Assembly (NCBI GenBank): GCA_016869735.1
Contig: VGDL01000006.1
Coordinates: 1 to 64,000, forward strand
Direction of reading: 5' to 3'
DNA: 64,000 bases
DNA from: Alphaproteobacteria bacterium
Lineage (GTDB): Bacteria > Pseudomonadota > Alphaproteobacteria > Acetobacterales > Acetobacteraceae
In this document: positions 9,294-17,057 of the stretch, one piece after another
Layout of the letters: each line of letters begins with the position of its first letter
How positions within the stretch are numbered: the stretch's first letter is position 1
Translations under genes and position numbers: made by a program
Notes under the pieces: generated by a model
The model's database searches: none
What the model was told of the DNA's origin: nothing
What the model saw: only the letters and a program-made list of their open reading frames with translations

Positions 9294-9692
9294 ATGTCCG
9301 ACGATCAGGCGCTGTTTGATAAGGGTTTGCCCATCCGCCGTGCGGTGTTGGGCCCGGAATATGTGGATTCATCCATGGCGAAGGCCGATGAATTCATGAT
9401 GTCCTTCCAGCGCGCGACCACCGCATGGGCCTGGGGCTGGGCCTGGGGTGATCCCACGCTGGATCGCAAGACCCGTTCCTTGCTCAACCTTGCGATGCTG
9501 ACCGCGCTTGGCAAAATCCCGGAAGTGAAGCTGCATGTGAAGGGCGCGCTGAATAACGGCATCACTGTTGATGAAATCAAGGCGACTTTGCTGCATGCCA
9601 CGGCCTATTGCGGCATTCCCGCCGGGCTTGATGCCTTCAAGGCGGCGCATGAGGTGCTGGTCGCCGAAGGCGCCATCCCGGGGAAGAAGTGA
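9294..9692 (+). CDS. Carboxymuconolactone decarboxylase family protein
   Basis: A 132-residue single-domain protein of the PcaC/AhpD superfamily. The RSLLNLAMLTALGK helix, the H-V-KGALNNG loop and the C-terminal HATAYCGIPAG segment resemble 4-carboxymuconolactone decarboxylase. It lacks the CxxC of AhpD-type peroxidases, so a decarboxylase or lactone role is likelier than a redox one. It has a good AAGGAG site nine bases before the ATG. Its stop overlaps the start of the next dehydrogenase, and an AHL-lactonase-like hydrolase follows. Together they look like a short pathway for a lactone or beta-keto acid whose substrate is not evident. Confidence 0.85.
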   Translation: MSDDQALFDKGLPIRRAVLGPEYVDSSMAKADEFMMSFQRATTAWAWGWAWGDPTLDRKTRSLLNLAMLTALGKIPEVKLHVKGALNNGITVDEIKATLLHATAYCGIPAGLDAFKAAHEVLVAEGAIPGKK

Positions 9693-10600
9693 TGTCAGCC
9701 CCATTGAAGCGCATCGCCTTCGCCGGCATCGGCAATATGGGTTGGCCCATGGCGGCCAATCTTGTGAAAGCAGGCTTTGACGTGACGGTGTGTGATGTCG
9801 CGCCAGGCCGCGCTGCATCCTTCGCGACCGAAACCGGCGCGAAAGCCGCCGCAACACCGGCGGAAGCAGCAAGCGGCGCCGATTGCGTGGTGCTGATTGT
9901 GCCGACCAGCAAGCAGGTAGGTGAGGCGGTGGAAGCCATGCTGCCATCGCTTAAGCCTGGCATGTTGGTGATTGACATGACCTCAGGCCAGCCAGGCCGT
10001 ACGCGCGAAATCGCGGCAATGCTGGCGGGCCATGGCGTTGCGATGATTGATTGCCCGGTCTCGGGCGGCGTGCCGCGCGCCAAATCCGGCCAGCTTGCCA
10101 TTATGGTTGGCGGGCCGGCGGCGGAGATTGATCGCGCAGAGCCCGTGCTGAAGGCCATGGGCACATCCATTTATCGCTGCGGCGATATCGGTGCCGGGCA
10201 GGCGATGAAGGCGCTGAATAATCTGGTCTCGGCCGGTGGCTACCTGATTGGCATTGAAGCGATGCTGATCGGCCAGCGCTTCGGGCTTGACCCGACGACG
10301 ATGGTGGATGTGCTGAATGCATCTTCCGGCATGAACAATTCCACGCAGAAGAAATTCAAGGAATATGTGCTGTCCCGCCGCTTCGATGCAGGGTTTGGGA
10401 TTGATCTGATGGTGAAGGATCTGTCCATCGCGCTTGAAGTGGGGCGGGAGACAACAACACCCGCGCCGTTTTCGGCGCTGTGCCGGGAAATGTGGCTGGC
10501 GGCGGCAACATCGCTTGGCCCGGCGGCTGATCACACAGCGCTTGCGAAAATGCTGGAACAAATGACCGGCACGGTGCTTGGGGGGAACAAGGAATCATGA
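9692..10600 (+). CDS. NAD(P)-dependent beta-hydroxyacid dehydrogenase (3-hydroxyisobutyrate dehydrogenase family)
   Basis: A 302-residue oxidoreductase for a beta-hydroxy acid such as 3-hydroxyisobutyrate or tartronate semialdehyde. The N-terminal Rossmann motif is GIGNMGWPMA, followed by the substrate-binding CPVSGGVPRAKSG and the catalytic lysine in GAGQAMKALNN. The ATG at 9692 overlaps the upstream stop (TGATG); a GTG one codon earlier is also possible. It overlaps the following hydrolase by ATGA. The family is clear. The substrate is unknown but is probably a product of the neighbouring decarboxylase or lactonase. Confidence 0.9.
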   Translation: MSAPLKRIAFAGIGNMGWPMAANLVKAGFDVTVCDVAPGRAASFATETGAKAAATPAEAASGADCVVLIVPTSKQVGEAVEAMLPSLKPGMLVIDMTSGQPGRTREIAAMLAGHGVAMIDCPVSGGVPRAKSGQLAIMVGGPAAEIDRAEPVLKAMGTSIYRCGDIGAGQAMKALNNLVSAGGYLIGIEAMLIGQRFGLDPTTMVDVLNASSGMNNSTQKKFKEYVLSRRFDAGFGIDLMVKDLSIALEVGRETTTPAPFSALCREMWLAAATSLGPAADHTALAKMLEQMTGTVLGGNKES

Positions 10601-11391
10601 ATTGGGAAGTCTATGCCATCCGCTACGGGCGGCATGAACGCACGGCGCAGACAAATTTCCTGCTCCCCGTGCCCGATGCGCATGAAGCCATGCCGCTTGA
10701 TTACTTCATCTGGTTGCTGCGTGCGCCGGATGGTCAGGAAATCGTGGTGGATACCGGCTTTGATGAGGAAACCGCCGCCAGCCGTGGCCGCACCATCGCG
10801 CGCAATGTGCGCGATAGCCTGAAAGCCATGGGCACGGATGCCACCAAGGTATCCGATGTGATCATCACGCATTTGCATTATGATCACGCGGGGTCGCTTG
10901 GCATGTTCCCCGGCGCAAAGTTCCATTTGCAGGAACGCGAAATGCATTTCGCAACCGGCCGGCACATGTGTGTGCATGCCATTCGCCTGCCTTTTGAAGC
11001 CGCGCATGTGGTTGCCATGGTAAAGGCGCTTTATGCTGACCGCGTGGTGTTCCATGATGGTAATGGCGAAGTGGCACCTGGTGTTACTGTCCATCGCGTC
11101 GGCGGGCATTCAGACGGGCTTCAGGTGGTGCGTGTGCAAACCGCGCGCGGGCCGGTGGTGCTGGCATCCGACGCCATGCATTTCTACGCCAATGCCCTCA
11201 GCGGCAATCCCTTCCCGATCATTTTCGATCTGGGTGCCATGGCGGCCGGCTGGCGCGCGGCGAAAAAGCTTGCGGGTGGTGATGATAGCCGCGTCATTCC
11301 GGGGCATGACCCGGATGTGCGGCGGCGCTTTCCCGAAGTGGCAGGGCAGGGGGGTGAGGTTGTCGCGCTCCATCTGCCGCCGAAGGATTGA
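10597..11391 (+). CDS. MBL-fold metallohydrolase, N-acyl homoserine lactonase-like
   Basis: Zinc-dependent hydrolase (264 aa) of the metallo-beta-lactamase fold, closest in motif pattern to AHL lactonases of the AttM/AiiA type. Two-metal ligands are all present: H92xH94xD96H97, His171 in GGHSDG, Asp192 in ASDAM and His237 in PGHD. It may open a lactone, either a quorum signal or, given its operon, a catabolic lactone. The operon context (decarboxylase and dehydrogenase, all coupled by overlapping stop/start codons) favours metabolism over quorum quenching. An 11-bp terminator hairpin follows directly. Confidence 0.82.
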   Translation: MNWEVYAIRYGRHERTAQTNFLLPVPDAHEAMPLDYFIWLLRAPDGQEIVVDTGFDEETAASRGRTIARNVRDSLKAMGTDATKVSDVIITHLHYDHAGSLGMFPGAKFHLQEREMHFATGRHMCVHAIRLPFEAAHVVAMVKALYADRVVFHDGNGEVAPGVTVHRVGGHSDGLQVVRVQTARGPVVLASDAMHFYANALSGNPFPIIFDLGAMAAGWRAAKKLAGGDDSRVIPGHDPDVRRRFPEVAGQGGEVVALHLPPKD

Positions 11392-11399
11392 AATGAAAG

Positions 11400-11426
11400 G
11401 GGCGCCTGAGAATCCCTCAGGCGCCC
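11400..11426. terminator. Hairpin terminator between convergent genes
   Basis: A perfect 11-bp inverted repeat (GGGCGCCTGAG and its complement) around a five-base loop lies nine bases after the lactonase-like gene and eight bases before the end of the convergent Bug gene. It has only a weak T tract on either side but is well placed to end both transcripts. Confidence 0.75.
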
Positions 11427-11433
11427 GCCCTTA

Positions 11434-12426
11434 TCACTGTTCCATCTTCACGCCGGTACGTTCCACCACACCCTTGAACTTCACAAGCTCAGCCTGAAAA
11501 AAGGCGCGCGCATCAGTGGGCGTATTGGGCCGTGTCCAGGGTGAAATTCCGGCAATCAGGAAACGCTCACGCAGCTGTGGATCAACCAGCGCGGCATTGA
11601 TGGCGCGGTTCAGCGCCGCCACCGTGCCTTCCGGCATGCGCGGCGGCCCCACCACCGCGAACCAATTGCCGATATCAAAACCGGGCATGCCGGATTCTGC
11701 GAGCGTCGGGATATCCGGGAAGGCCGGGAAGCGCTCCAATCCGGTGATGGCAATGCCGCGCACGCGATTATCGCGCACCTGCGCGGCGGCTGAGGCCAGC
11801 ACCGCAACCCCCCAAGCCGTTTCGCCGCGTGCGATGGATTCCACCATCAGGCCACCGGAACGATACGGCACATGGGAGAATTTGCCACCAAGCAACAGGG
11901 AAACCGCTACGGCCTCGGCGGCGAAATGCGGCATGGACCCGACACCGGATGACGCATAGGGCAAATTATCCTGCGGCCCAGCGCGCAGCTTCGCCACCGC
12001 TTCCGCCGCCGTGCCAGCGGGGAAATTCGGTGCGCTCACCAAAATCAGCGGGCCATTTGCCGCAATGGCGATATGGGTGAAATCGGCAAGCGGATCATAG
12101 CGTGTGCCACCCTGCATGGCGGCGGGGATCAGCGCATGGGATGATGCCTCATTCAGCATCAAAACCGTGCCATCGGCGGGTTGCCGGCGCAACCATTCGG
12201 CAGCAACCGTGCCTGATGCGCCAGGGCGGTTTTCCACCACCACGCGCGCATTGCCGCCCATATGCGCCTGCATCCGTTCTGCCAGCAGACGCGCGGTTAT
12301 ATCGGTGGAACCGCCAGGGGCGAAGCCGCTGACGAGTGTAATCGACCGATCAGGCAGCCCTTGCGCCATGGCAGGCACAGCAAGGGCCATGCCCATGGCG
12401 GCCCCAAGCAAAATCCGACGCATCAT
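11434..12426 (-). CDS. Bug/TctC family solute-binding protein (2 of 6)
   Basis: Periplasmic receptor (330 aa) with a signal peptide (about 1-21, AMA-Q), the ITLVSGFAPGGSTDITARLLA first-strand motif and a SHVPYRSGGLMVES segment. An AGGGGGAGAAGACAGGA stretch precedes the tandem ATG start. It is convergent with the lactonase-like operon, and no TctAB genes are nearby. Its ligand may be the compound broken down by the adjacent operon, but the opposite strand and shared terminator argue for separate expression. Confidence 0.93.
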   Translation of the reverse strand: MMRRILLGAAMGMALAVPAMAQGLPDRSITLVSGFAPGGSTDITARLLAERMQAHMGGNARVVVENRPGASGTVAAEWLRRQPADGTVLMLNEASSHALIPAAMQGGTRYDPLADFTHIAIAANGPLILVSAPNFPAGTAAEAVAKLRAGPQDNLPYASSGVGSMPHFAAEAVAVSLLLGGKFSHVPYRSGGLMVESIARGETAWGVAVLASAAAQVRDNRVRGIAITGLERFPAFPDIPTLAESGMPGFDIGNWFAVVGPPRMPEGTVAALNRAINAALVDPQLRERFLIAGISPWTRPNTPTDARAFFQAELVKFKGVVERTGVKMEQ

Positions 12427-12507
12427 TCCTGTCTTCTCCCCCTGGAATTTCTTTGTCTAAGCCGGCAACAACATCAAGTCCGACTACTCAAACCCGAAGC
12501 TTGGCTT

Positions 12508-13383
12508 TCACGCAAGCCCAGCGCGCGCCTTCACCGGTATCTTCAAGTAGCGCACGCCATTGCTCTCAGCCTCCGGGAAGCGCCCGGCACGGATATTCAC
12601 CTGGATTGATGGCAACAATAGCGTGGGCGCCGCCAACTTCGCATCGCGCGCCTGGCGGAAGGCCACGAATTCATCCTCAGTCACGCCATCCTTCACATGC
12701 GGGTTATGTGCGCGCTGCTCGGCCACCGTGCTTTGCCACGCATAGGCATCGCGCCCCGGCGCCTTGTAGTCGTGGCACATCCAAAGCCTGGTATCTGGCG
12801 GCAGCGCCAAAAGGCGTTTGATGGACTGAAACAGCACCCTGGCATCGCCGCCCGGAAAATCAGCGCGCGCCGTGCCGTAATCATGCATGAAAAGCGTATC
12901 GCCCACGAAAACATCATCGCCAATGCGGTAGCAGACACAGGCTGGCGTGTGGCCTGGCGTATGGATCACCTCAATTTCCAGCGACCCAAGCATAAGACGA
13001 TCGCCATCACGCAGCAGCAGATCAAAATCAGCACCTTCGGGCTTCACATCATCGGCGGCGAAAACCGGGCGGAAGATGCGCTGCACATCCTTGATGTGTT
13101 CACCAATGCCAATCTTCCCGCCGCAATGCCGCTTGATATAGGGGGCTGCGGTCAGATGATCCGCATGGGCATGGGTTTCCAGGATCAGCGCAATCGTAAT
13201 CCCTTCCTGCCGCGCGGCTTCAATCAACCGGTCGGCAGATCGCGTATCCGCTTCCCCGCTGCGATGGTCCCAATCCAGCACGGGATCAATCACTGCGCCT
13301 TGCCGCGTGGTGGGGTCGAAGACCAGATAGCTGACTGTATTGGTCGCCTCATCAAAGAAGGGCTGAATGCTGGCAGAGGACAT
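12508..13383 (-). CDS. MBL-fold persulfide dioxygenase-like protein (ETHE1/Blh type)
   Basis: Likely iron-dependent persulfide dioxygenase (291 aa), oxidising glutathione persulfide to sulfite, or a close relative such as Blh. The motifs THAHADHL (His71, His73, Asp75, His76), HTPGHT (His145), VGDTLF (Asp162) and CHDY (His204) match the group. It also has the ARADFPGGDA and CHDYKAPGR segments seen in ETHE1-like proteins. In other bacteria Blh is often encoded with the repressor BigR and sulfur-transfer domains; none of these is here. A TATATT-like -10 sequence lies upstream on the minus strand between this gene and DUF2155. Confidence 0.85.
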   Translation of the reverse strand: MSSASIQPFFDEATNTVSYLVFDPTTRQGAVIDPVLDWDHRSGEADTRSADRLIEAARQEGITIALILETHAHADHLTAAPYIKRHCGGKIGIGEHIKDVQRIFRPVFAADDVKPEGADFDLLLRDGDRLMLGSLEIEVIHTPGHTPACVCYRIGDDVFVGDTLFMHDYGTARADFPGGDARVLFQSIKRLLALPPDTRLWMCHDYKAPGRDAYAWQSTVAEQRAHNPHVKDGVTEDEFVAFRQARDAKLAAPTLLLPSIQVNIRAGRFPEAESNGVRYLKIPVKARAGLA

Positions 13384-13451
13384 GGGCTGACCTTCCTGAA
13401 GGAAACGCTAATATAGTGCGCTACCCGGCCTCCAGGAAGGGAGGTCCTGCG

Positions 13452-13811
13452 TCATCGGCAACTCAATATCCGCACGTCATAGACAGGGTGTTCCAGCATA
13501 TTCACGCCCGGCGCATCGGCGAACATCCAGCCACGGAAAACCGGCGGGCTGCCTTGTGGGGCGCGGCTATCGGTCATTTCAAACCAGGCGGCGGCATCGG
13601 GCACTTCGGTTGGTGGGCGCGCATGGCAGGCACCGATGCGGATGGTGAGCGTGCCGAAGCCAAGGCTTTCCCCCACGCGGCCTTCCAGCATGGTGACGCG
13701 CGCCGTCACCTTATCAAGCGCCTGCAGGCGCGCCTGTTGCCGCGGCACCCATTCCTGCGCCAGCGCCAGGCTTGGCAGGCAACATAGTGCCAATACCAAC
13801 AGCCGTTTCAT
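13452..13811 (-). CDS. DUF2155 domain-containing exported protein
   Basis: A 119-residue exported protein with a signal peptide (about 1-18, ALA-Q) followed by one DUF2155 domain: KVTARV, a central LTIRIGACHARPP with a conserved Cys, and a C-terminal FRGWMFADAPG...HPVYDVRILSC. The domain is found mainly in alphaproteobacteria and has no known activity. The two cysteines could form a disulfide in the periplasm. Its ATG overlaps the stop of the small gene before it (ATGA), making it the last gene of the NDUFA12-mlaD operon. Confidence 0.85.
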   Translation of the reverse strand: MKRLLVLALCCLPSLALAQEWVPRQQARLQALDKVTARVTMLEGRVGESLGFGTLTIRIGACHARPPTEVPDAAAWFEMTDSRAPQGSPPVFRGWMFADAPGVNMLEHPVYDVRILSCR

Positions 13812-14032
13812 GCGCCCCGCTTCGGGCTTGGCAGCGCCGCGATCATTTCCTGCAAAATCGCGCGCATCGCGGCCTCATCCACGCCCATCAGCACGGCGTC
13901 TTCAAATACATCGCGCAGCACCGTCGCCGCTTCGCCATGGTTTTCCTTGAGCATTTTCAGCTTTTCATTGCAGGAAACCGGCTTGCCATCTGTCCCCGGC
14001 CAAATGGAAGGCGGCGCGGGCAAGGGCTTCAT
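13808..14032 (-). CDS. Small conserved-looking protein between mlaD and DUF2155
   Basis: A 74-residue predicted soluble protein with no family I can name. It is supported as real by exact ATGA overlaps with both neighbours and by helix-like, charged content (ENHGEAATVLRDVFEDAV). There is no signal peptide or membrane helix. Function unknown; the operon suggests an envelope or lipid-transport accessory role, which is only inference. Confidence 0.65.
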   Translation of the reverse strand: MKPLPAPPSIWPGTDGKPVSCNEKLKMLKENHGEAATVLRDVFEDAVLMGVDEAAMRAILQEMIAALPSPKRGA

Positions 14033-14523
14033 CGCGGCGCAGCCGGCGCGTTTTCCTGATTGCCGCGCTGATTGCTCTCACCCGCTGAGAAGATGAAACG
14101 CCCGAGCAGACTTTCCAGATTGATGGCACTTTGCGTGATGGTGATTTCACTGCCTTCGCGCAAAATCCGCGTATCCCCACCCGGCACCAGCGCCACATAT
14201 TTGCCGCCAAGCAAGCCTTCGCTGGAAATCTCGGCGGAGGTGTCGTGCGGCAGTTTAAGCCCCGCATCCACGCGGAGAGTCAGCACGGCTAGGAAGCTTT
14301 CCGGGTCAATGCGCTGGGCCACAACCTGCCCAATCTTCACCCCAGCGATGCGGACATCCGCCCCCTGGCCAAGCCCATCAATGCGATCAAACTTCGCGGT
14401 CAAGTTCATGCCCGGCCCCGAAAGGCTGCGCCCGGTGCTGGTGACGGCATAGCCAAGGAAGCCGGCGGCAATGGCCAGCACCACGATACCTGTCAGGATT
14501 TCCGCGAGGCTACGCTTCTGCAT
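14029..14523 (-). CDS. mlaD: MlaD, substrate-binding MCE protein of the Mla lipid transport system
   Basis: Inner-membrane-anchored MCE-domain protein (164 aa) that binds phospholipid for retrograde transport between the outer and inner membrane. One N-terminal helix (about 8-26) is followed by the MCE domain with FDRIDGLGQGADVRIAG and VGQV-type strands, SSEGLLGGKYVAL, and a C-terminal FIFSAG helix end. Length is typical. mlaE, mlaF, mlaB and mlaC are not adjacent, so the rest of the complex must be elsewhere. It follows NDUFA12 by 13 bases. Confidence 0.9.
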   Translation of the reverse strand: MQKRSLAEILTGIVVLAIAAGFLGYAVTSTGRSLSGPGMNLTAKFDRIDGLGQGADVRIAGVKIGQVVAQRIDPESFLAVLTLRVDAGLKLPHDTSAEISSEGLLGGKYVALVPGGDTRILREGSEITITQSAINLESLLGRFIFSAGESNQRGNQENAPAAPR

Positions 14524-14536
14524 GTTGACTGGCCTT

Positions 14537-14878
14537 CTAGCGCCCCGGTGTCCAGGCTTCGTAATCCCCGCCGCGTTGCGCTGCCGGGTTCGCCGGGCGC
14601 CAGGCTTCGGCGGTGCCGGTCATATTCGGGCGATGTTCCTTCTGCCAGGCGCGGCGCGGCGCGTCCTCGGGCAGGGGTTGTTCCGTGGTGTGGTGCAGCC
14701 AGCCCCACCACTCCGCCGGCACGGCGGAAGCCTGCGCTTCCTTCGCAAACAACACCCGCCGCATGGGCCGGCCATAGGAATCGCGCCGGCTGCGGGCTTC
14801 CCAATAGGTATTGCCTAAGCGGTCCTTGCCAACCTGCCGGCTGGTCAGGCGGATTATAAGGGTCGTGAGCAATTGCAT
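14537..14878 (-). CDS. NADH:ubiquinone oxidoreductase subunit NDUFA12 family protein
   Basis: Accessory subunit of respiratory complex I (113 aa), or its assembly-factor-like bacterial homologue. Characteristic segments are VGKDRLGNTYWE, RRVLFAKE, VPAEWWGWLHHT and a C-terminal WQKEHRPNMTGT. The ATG at 14878 is chosen because the frame continues upstream for many codons without family character; the resulting 113 aa fits the family. It is the first gene of a minus-strand operon with mlaD, divergent from the RNR-like gene across 165 bases. NDUFA12 is found in mitochondria and alphaproteobacteria, which supports the taxonomic call. Confidence 0.9.
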   Translation of the reverse strand: MQLLTTLIIRLTSRQVGKDRLGNTYWEARSRRDSYGRPMRRVLFAKEAQASAVPAEWWGWLHHTTEQPLPEDAPRRAWQKEHRPNMTGTAEAWRPANPAAQRGGDYEAWTPGR

Positions 14879-14962
14879 GGCGGCTTTCCGGTGCAAGCGA
14901 AACAAAATGCATAATCGCACAGCCGCGCGGGTCACGCAAAAGCAAAGCGCCAGCCAAGCTAT

Positions 14963-15010
14963 CCACAGGATATTGTGGGTCCACCCCCAAAAAACCACTA
15001 AATAAGCCTT
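14963..15010 (+). promoter_or_regulatory. Candidate tandem NrdR-box-like operator
   Basis: A 16-base near-palindrome CCACAGGATATTGTGG (14963-14978) agrees at about 12 positions with the NrdR box consensus as I remember it. A second, half-conserved copy, CCACTAAATA, starts at 14995. The offset is 32 bases (16-base gap), which is the usual spacing of paired NrdR boxes upstream of ribonucleotide reductase genes. It lies 34-81 bases before the start of the RNR-derived gene. The second box is degenerate in its right half, so this remains a candidate. Confidence 0.5.
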
Positions 15011-15043
15011 CCCAGCCTTTCGAGTCGCGCCTAGCATCGGCTC

Positions 15044-16540
15044 ATGGCTGGAATAGTTGGAACCATCTGGGCTGGGGTTGCGCTGCGGCGCTTGAAGGCG
15101 GGGGCGGATCCTGATGCGCTGCCGCGCGCTGTCGCCATTCCCGCGCCTTGGGAAGATGAAGCTGGGGAGGCGCTGGCCGCGCTCGCCCCGGGAAGCGGCC
15201 CGGCCACGCTGCCCAGCGTGGCAGAGGCTTGGATTCAACGCCTCACGCTGCGCGGACGGCGCCTTGGCCTGTTGGATGGCGCCGATGCCGCGGAAAGCCT
15301 GGCCGCTGGGCTGCGTTCGCTGATCCTGGCCCGGCGCGGCGCGCCGGGGGCCGAGATTTGGCGCGATGCGCGGGGTGAGGGGCGTTTCGTGCTCAACCTG
15401 CCGGCTTTTCTGGATGGGGAAGGCGGCTTTGATGCGCCGGCCTATCGCGCCGCCTGTCAACTTGCGGTGCAGACACTTGATATTTGGGGTCATGGCAAGG
15501 TGGAAAGCCTGCGCCTGGGCTTCGCCGATCTGGCCGGCCTGCTCGCCGCTTTCGGCCTTGGCTATGACAGCCATGAGGCGCGCGATGTCGCCGCCGCCAT
15601 TGCCGGCCTAACGCGTGGCGCGGCTGAGGCGGAATCCGGCCGCCTTGCCACCCGTTTCGGCCCGCGCCATGCGGTGGCGCTGATCTGCCCAACGCCGCCC
15701 GAGGAAACCGCCATCCCAGGCTTGGCCAAGGCTGCGCGGGCGGCTTTGGCGGCGGCGGCTTCCTCCCCCGGTTTGCGCCATCGCGGCTGCATCGCGCTCG
15801 CCCCCGCCGATGCGGTGGAAGCGCTTTTGGGCGCGGAAAGTGCCGGCATCGCCCCGGCGCCGGGGGCTAGCCGCCCGGTGCGCGGCGAAGATGGCCGCGT
15901 GATTCAGGTGCCAACCCAGGCAGCGGAACGCGCGGGCGCCGATGCCGCCTGGCTGCTGGCCCCCGTGACACCGCAAGCCCGCCGCGCCATGGAGGCAGCA
16001 ATCCTGCCCTTCCTGGATGCGCCGCCGCCCGCCATGCCGGCCCCGGCTGACCTGCCCGAAGCGCGCCGCGCTGCGCCCCGGCCAATCCATGCGCCAATCA
16101 GCCGTTGCTGGCGCGTGGCTATCGCTGGCAATCGTGTTGCACTGCGCGCCATTGAAGATGATCGCGGCCATTTGCGGGAGATTTCCTTCTCCCTCCCGCG
16201 CGAAGCGGCGATGACGCGCGCCTTGATGGAAGGGCTCGCCCAGGCCGTATCGCTTGGCCTGGCGCAGGGCGTGCCTTTGGCGAGCTTCGTCAACGCCTAT
16301 GCCTATGCGCCCGGCCATGGCGGCGCGGTGGAAGGCGATGCCGGTATTCGCCGCGCGACTTCCGTGCTGGATTGGGCCTTCAGGCGGCTGGCGCGCGATT
16401 ATCTGGGGCGTGAGGATTTGCCGGACCCGGTGGAAGAAGAAACGCTGCAACCGCGTGCGGCAGTGCTGCCCTTGCTTCCCTTGGAATTGCCGGCGCATCC
16501 TTCACCACGCATGCGCCGCCAGTTGCGCCCGGCGGCGTAA
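15044..16540 (+). CDS. Ribonucleotide-reductase (class II, NrdJ)-derived protein without catalytic core
   Basis: A 498-residue protein that reads like the C-terminal part of vitamin B12-dependent ribonucleotide reductase. Residues about 115-205 match the late barrel (FVLNLPAF, ESLRLGFADLAGLL, GYDSHEARDVAAAIAGL). About 249-275 match the TTGIEPD region, about 300-325 the QPFISGA region, and about 355-460 the C-terminal domain (AQAVSLGLAQGVPL, RRATSVLDWAFRRLARDYLG). The N-terminal and B12-binding parts are absent, and so is the NPCGE motif with the radical cysteine and glutamate; NrdJ is usually 900-1200 aa. It cannot be a normal reductase, so a regulatory or structural role is possible. The TSCPD-type C-terminal domain is the best-supported label. 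Confidence 0.72.
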   Translation: MAGIVGTIWAGVALRRLKAGADPDALPRAVAIPAPWEDEAGEALAALAPGSGPATLPSVAEAWIQRLTLRGRRLGLLDGADAAESLAAGLRSLILARRGAPGAEIWRDARGEGRFVLNLPAFLDGEGGFDAPAYRAACQLAVQTLDIWGHGKVESLRLGFADLAGLLAAFGLGYDSHEARDVAAAIAGLTRGAAEAESGRLATRFGPRHAVALICPTPPEETAIPGLAKAARAALAAAASSPGLRHRGCIALAPADAVEALLGAESAGIAPAPGASRPVRGEDGRVIQVPTQAAERAGADAAWLLAPVTPQARRAMEAAILPFLDAPPPAMPAPADLPEARRAAPRPIHAPISRCWRVAIAGNRVALRAIEDDRGHLREISFSLPREAAMTRALMEGLAQAVSLGLAQGVPLASFVNAYAYAPGHGGAVEGDAGIRRATSVLDWAFRRLARDYLGREDLPDPVEEETLQPRAAVLPLLPLELPAHPSPRMRRQLRPAA

Positions 16541-16565
16541 TCGGCGCCTTTGAAGGAACAGGATC

Positions 16566-17030
16566 ATGGCCGGTAAAATCGAAGCGAAGCTTGCTGCTCT
16601 TGGCATTGTATTGCCGACACCGGCGGCACCGATCGCGAATTACATCCCTTTCAATATCAGCGGAAAGCTGGTGGTGATTTCGGGGCAAGTGCCAGTGCGT
16701 GATGGCAAGATTGCCTATACCGGCAAGCTTGGCGCTGGTGTTTCGATTGAAACCGGGCGCGAAGCGGCGCGGCTTTGCCTCATTAATCTACTGGCGCAAT
16801 TGAAGGCCGCGGCGGGTGATTTGGATAACGTGACGCGGGTGGTGCGGCTTGGTGGCTTCATTGCCGCACCGGCTGAATTCACCCAGCACGCGCTGGTGAT
16901 GAATGGCGCTTCTGACCTCGCGGTGGAAGTGTTTGGCGATGTCGGCCGCCATGCGCGTACCACCATCGGCGTGCCATCACTCCCCGGTGATGCGGCGGTG
17001 GAAGTCGAAGGGATGTTTGAAATCGCCTGA
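16566..17030 (+). CDS. RidA (YjgF/YER057c/UK114) family protein, paralogue 1
   Basis: Small trimer-forming protein (154 aa) of the Rid family, known for hydrolysing reactive enamine/imine intermediates. The longer 150-residue form has YIPFNISGKLVVISGQVP near the N-terminus, a TRVVRLGGF core strand, and HARTTIGVPSLPGDAAVEVE at the C-terminus; the Arg in HART aligns with the catalytic Arg of RidA. An AAGGAACAGG site precedes the ATG. It begins 25 bases after the RNR-like gene, so co-transcription is possible. A second paralogue of the same subtype is at 25962. Confidence 0.88.
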   Translation: MAGKIEAKLAALGIVLPTPAAPIANYIPFNISGKLVVISGQVPVRDGKIAYTGKLGAGVSIETGREAARLCLINLLAQLKAAAGDLDNVTRVVRLGGFIAAPAEFTQHALVMNGASDLAVEVFGDVGRHARTTIGVPSLPGDAAVEVEGMFEIA

Positions 17031-17057
17031 GCGTCAGGGCTTGCCCTTGCCGGTAGC

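Noticed and set aside
10597-11391. Quorum-quenching locus
   Set aside because: The lactonase-like fold is clear, but no luxI/luxR genes are present and the operon is metabolic; specificity for AHLs cannot be claimed.
13384-13451. BigR-type operator before the persulfide dioxygenase-like gene
   Set aside because: The TATATT stretch is only weakly symmetric and no BigR gene is linked.
14959-14967. DnaA-box-like CTATCCACA, possible replication origin
   Set aside because: Only one site with one mismatch, no AT-rich region or origin genes, and it overlaps the NrdR-like palindrome.
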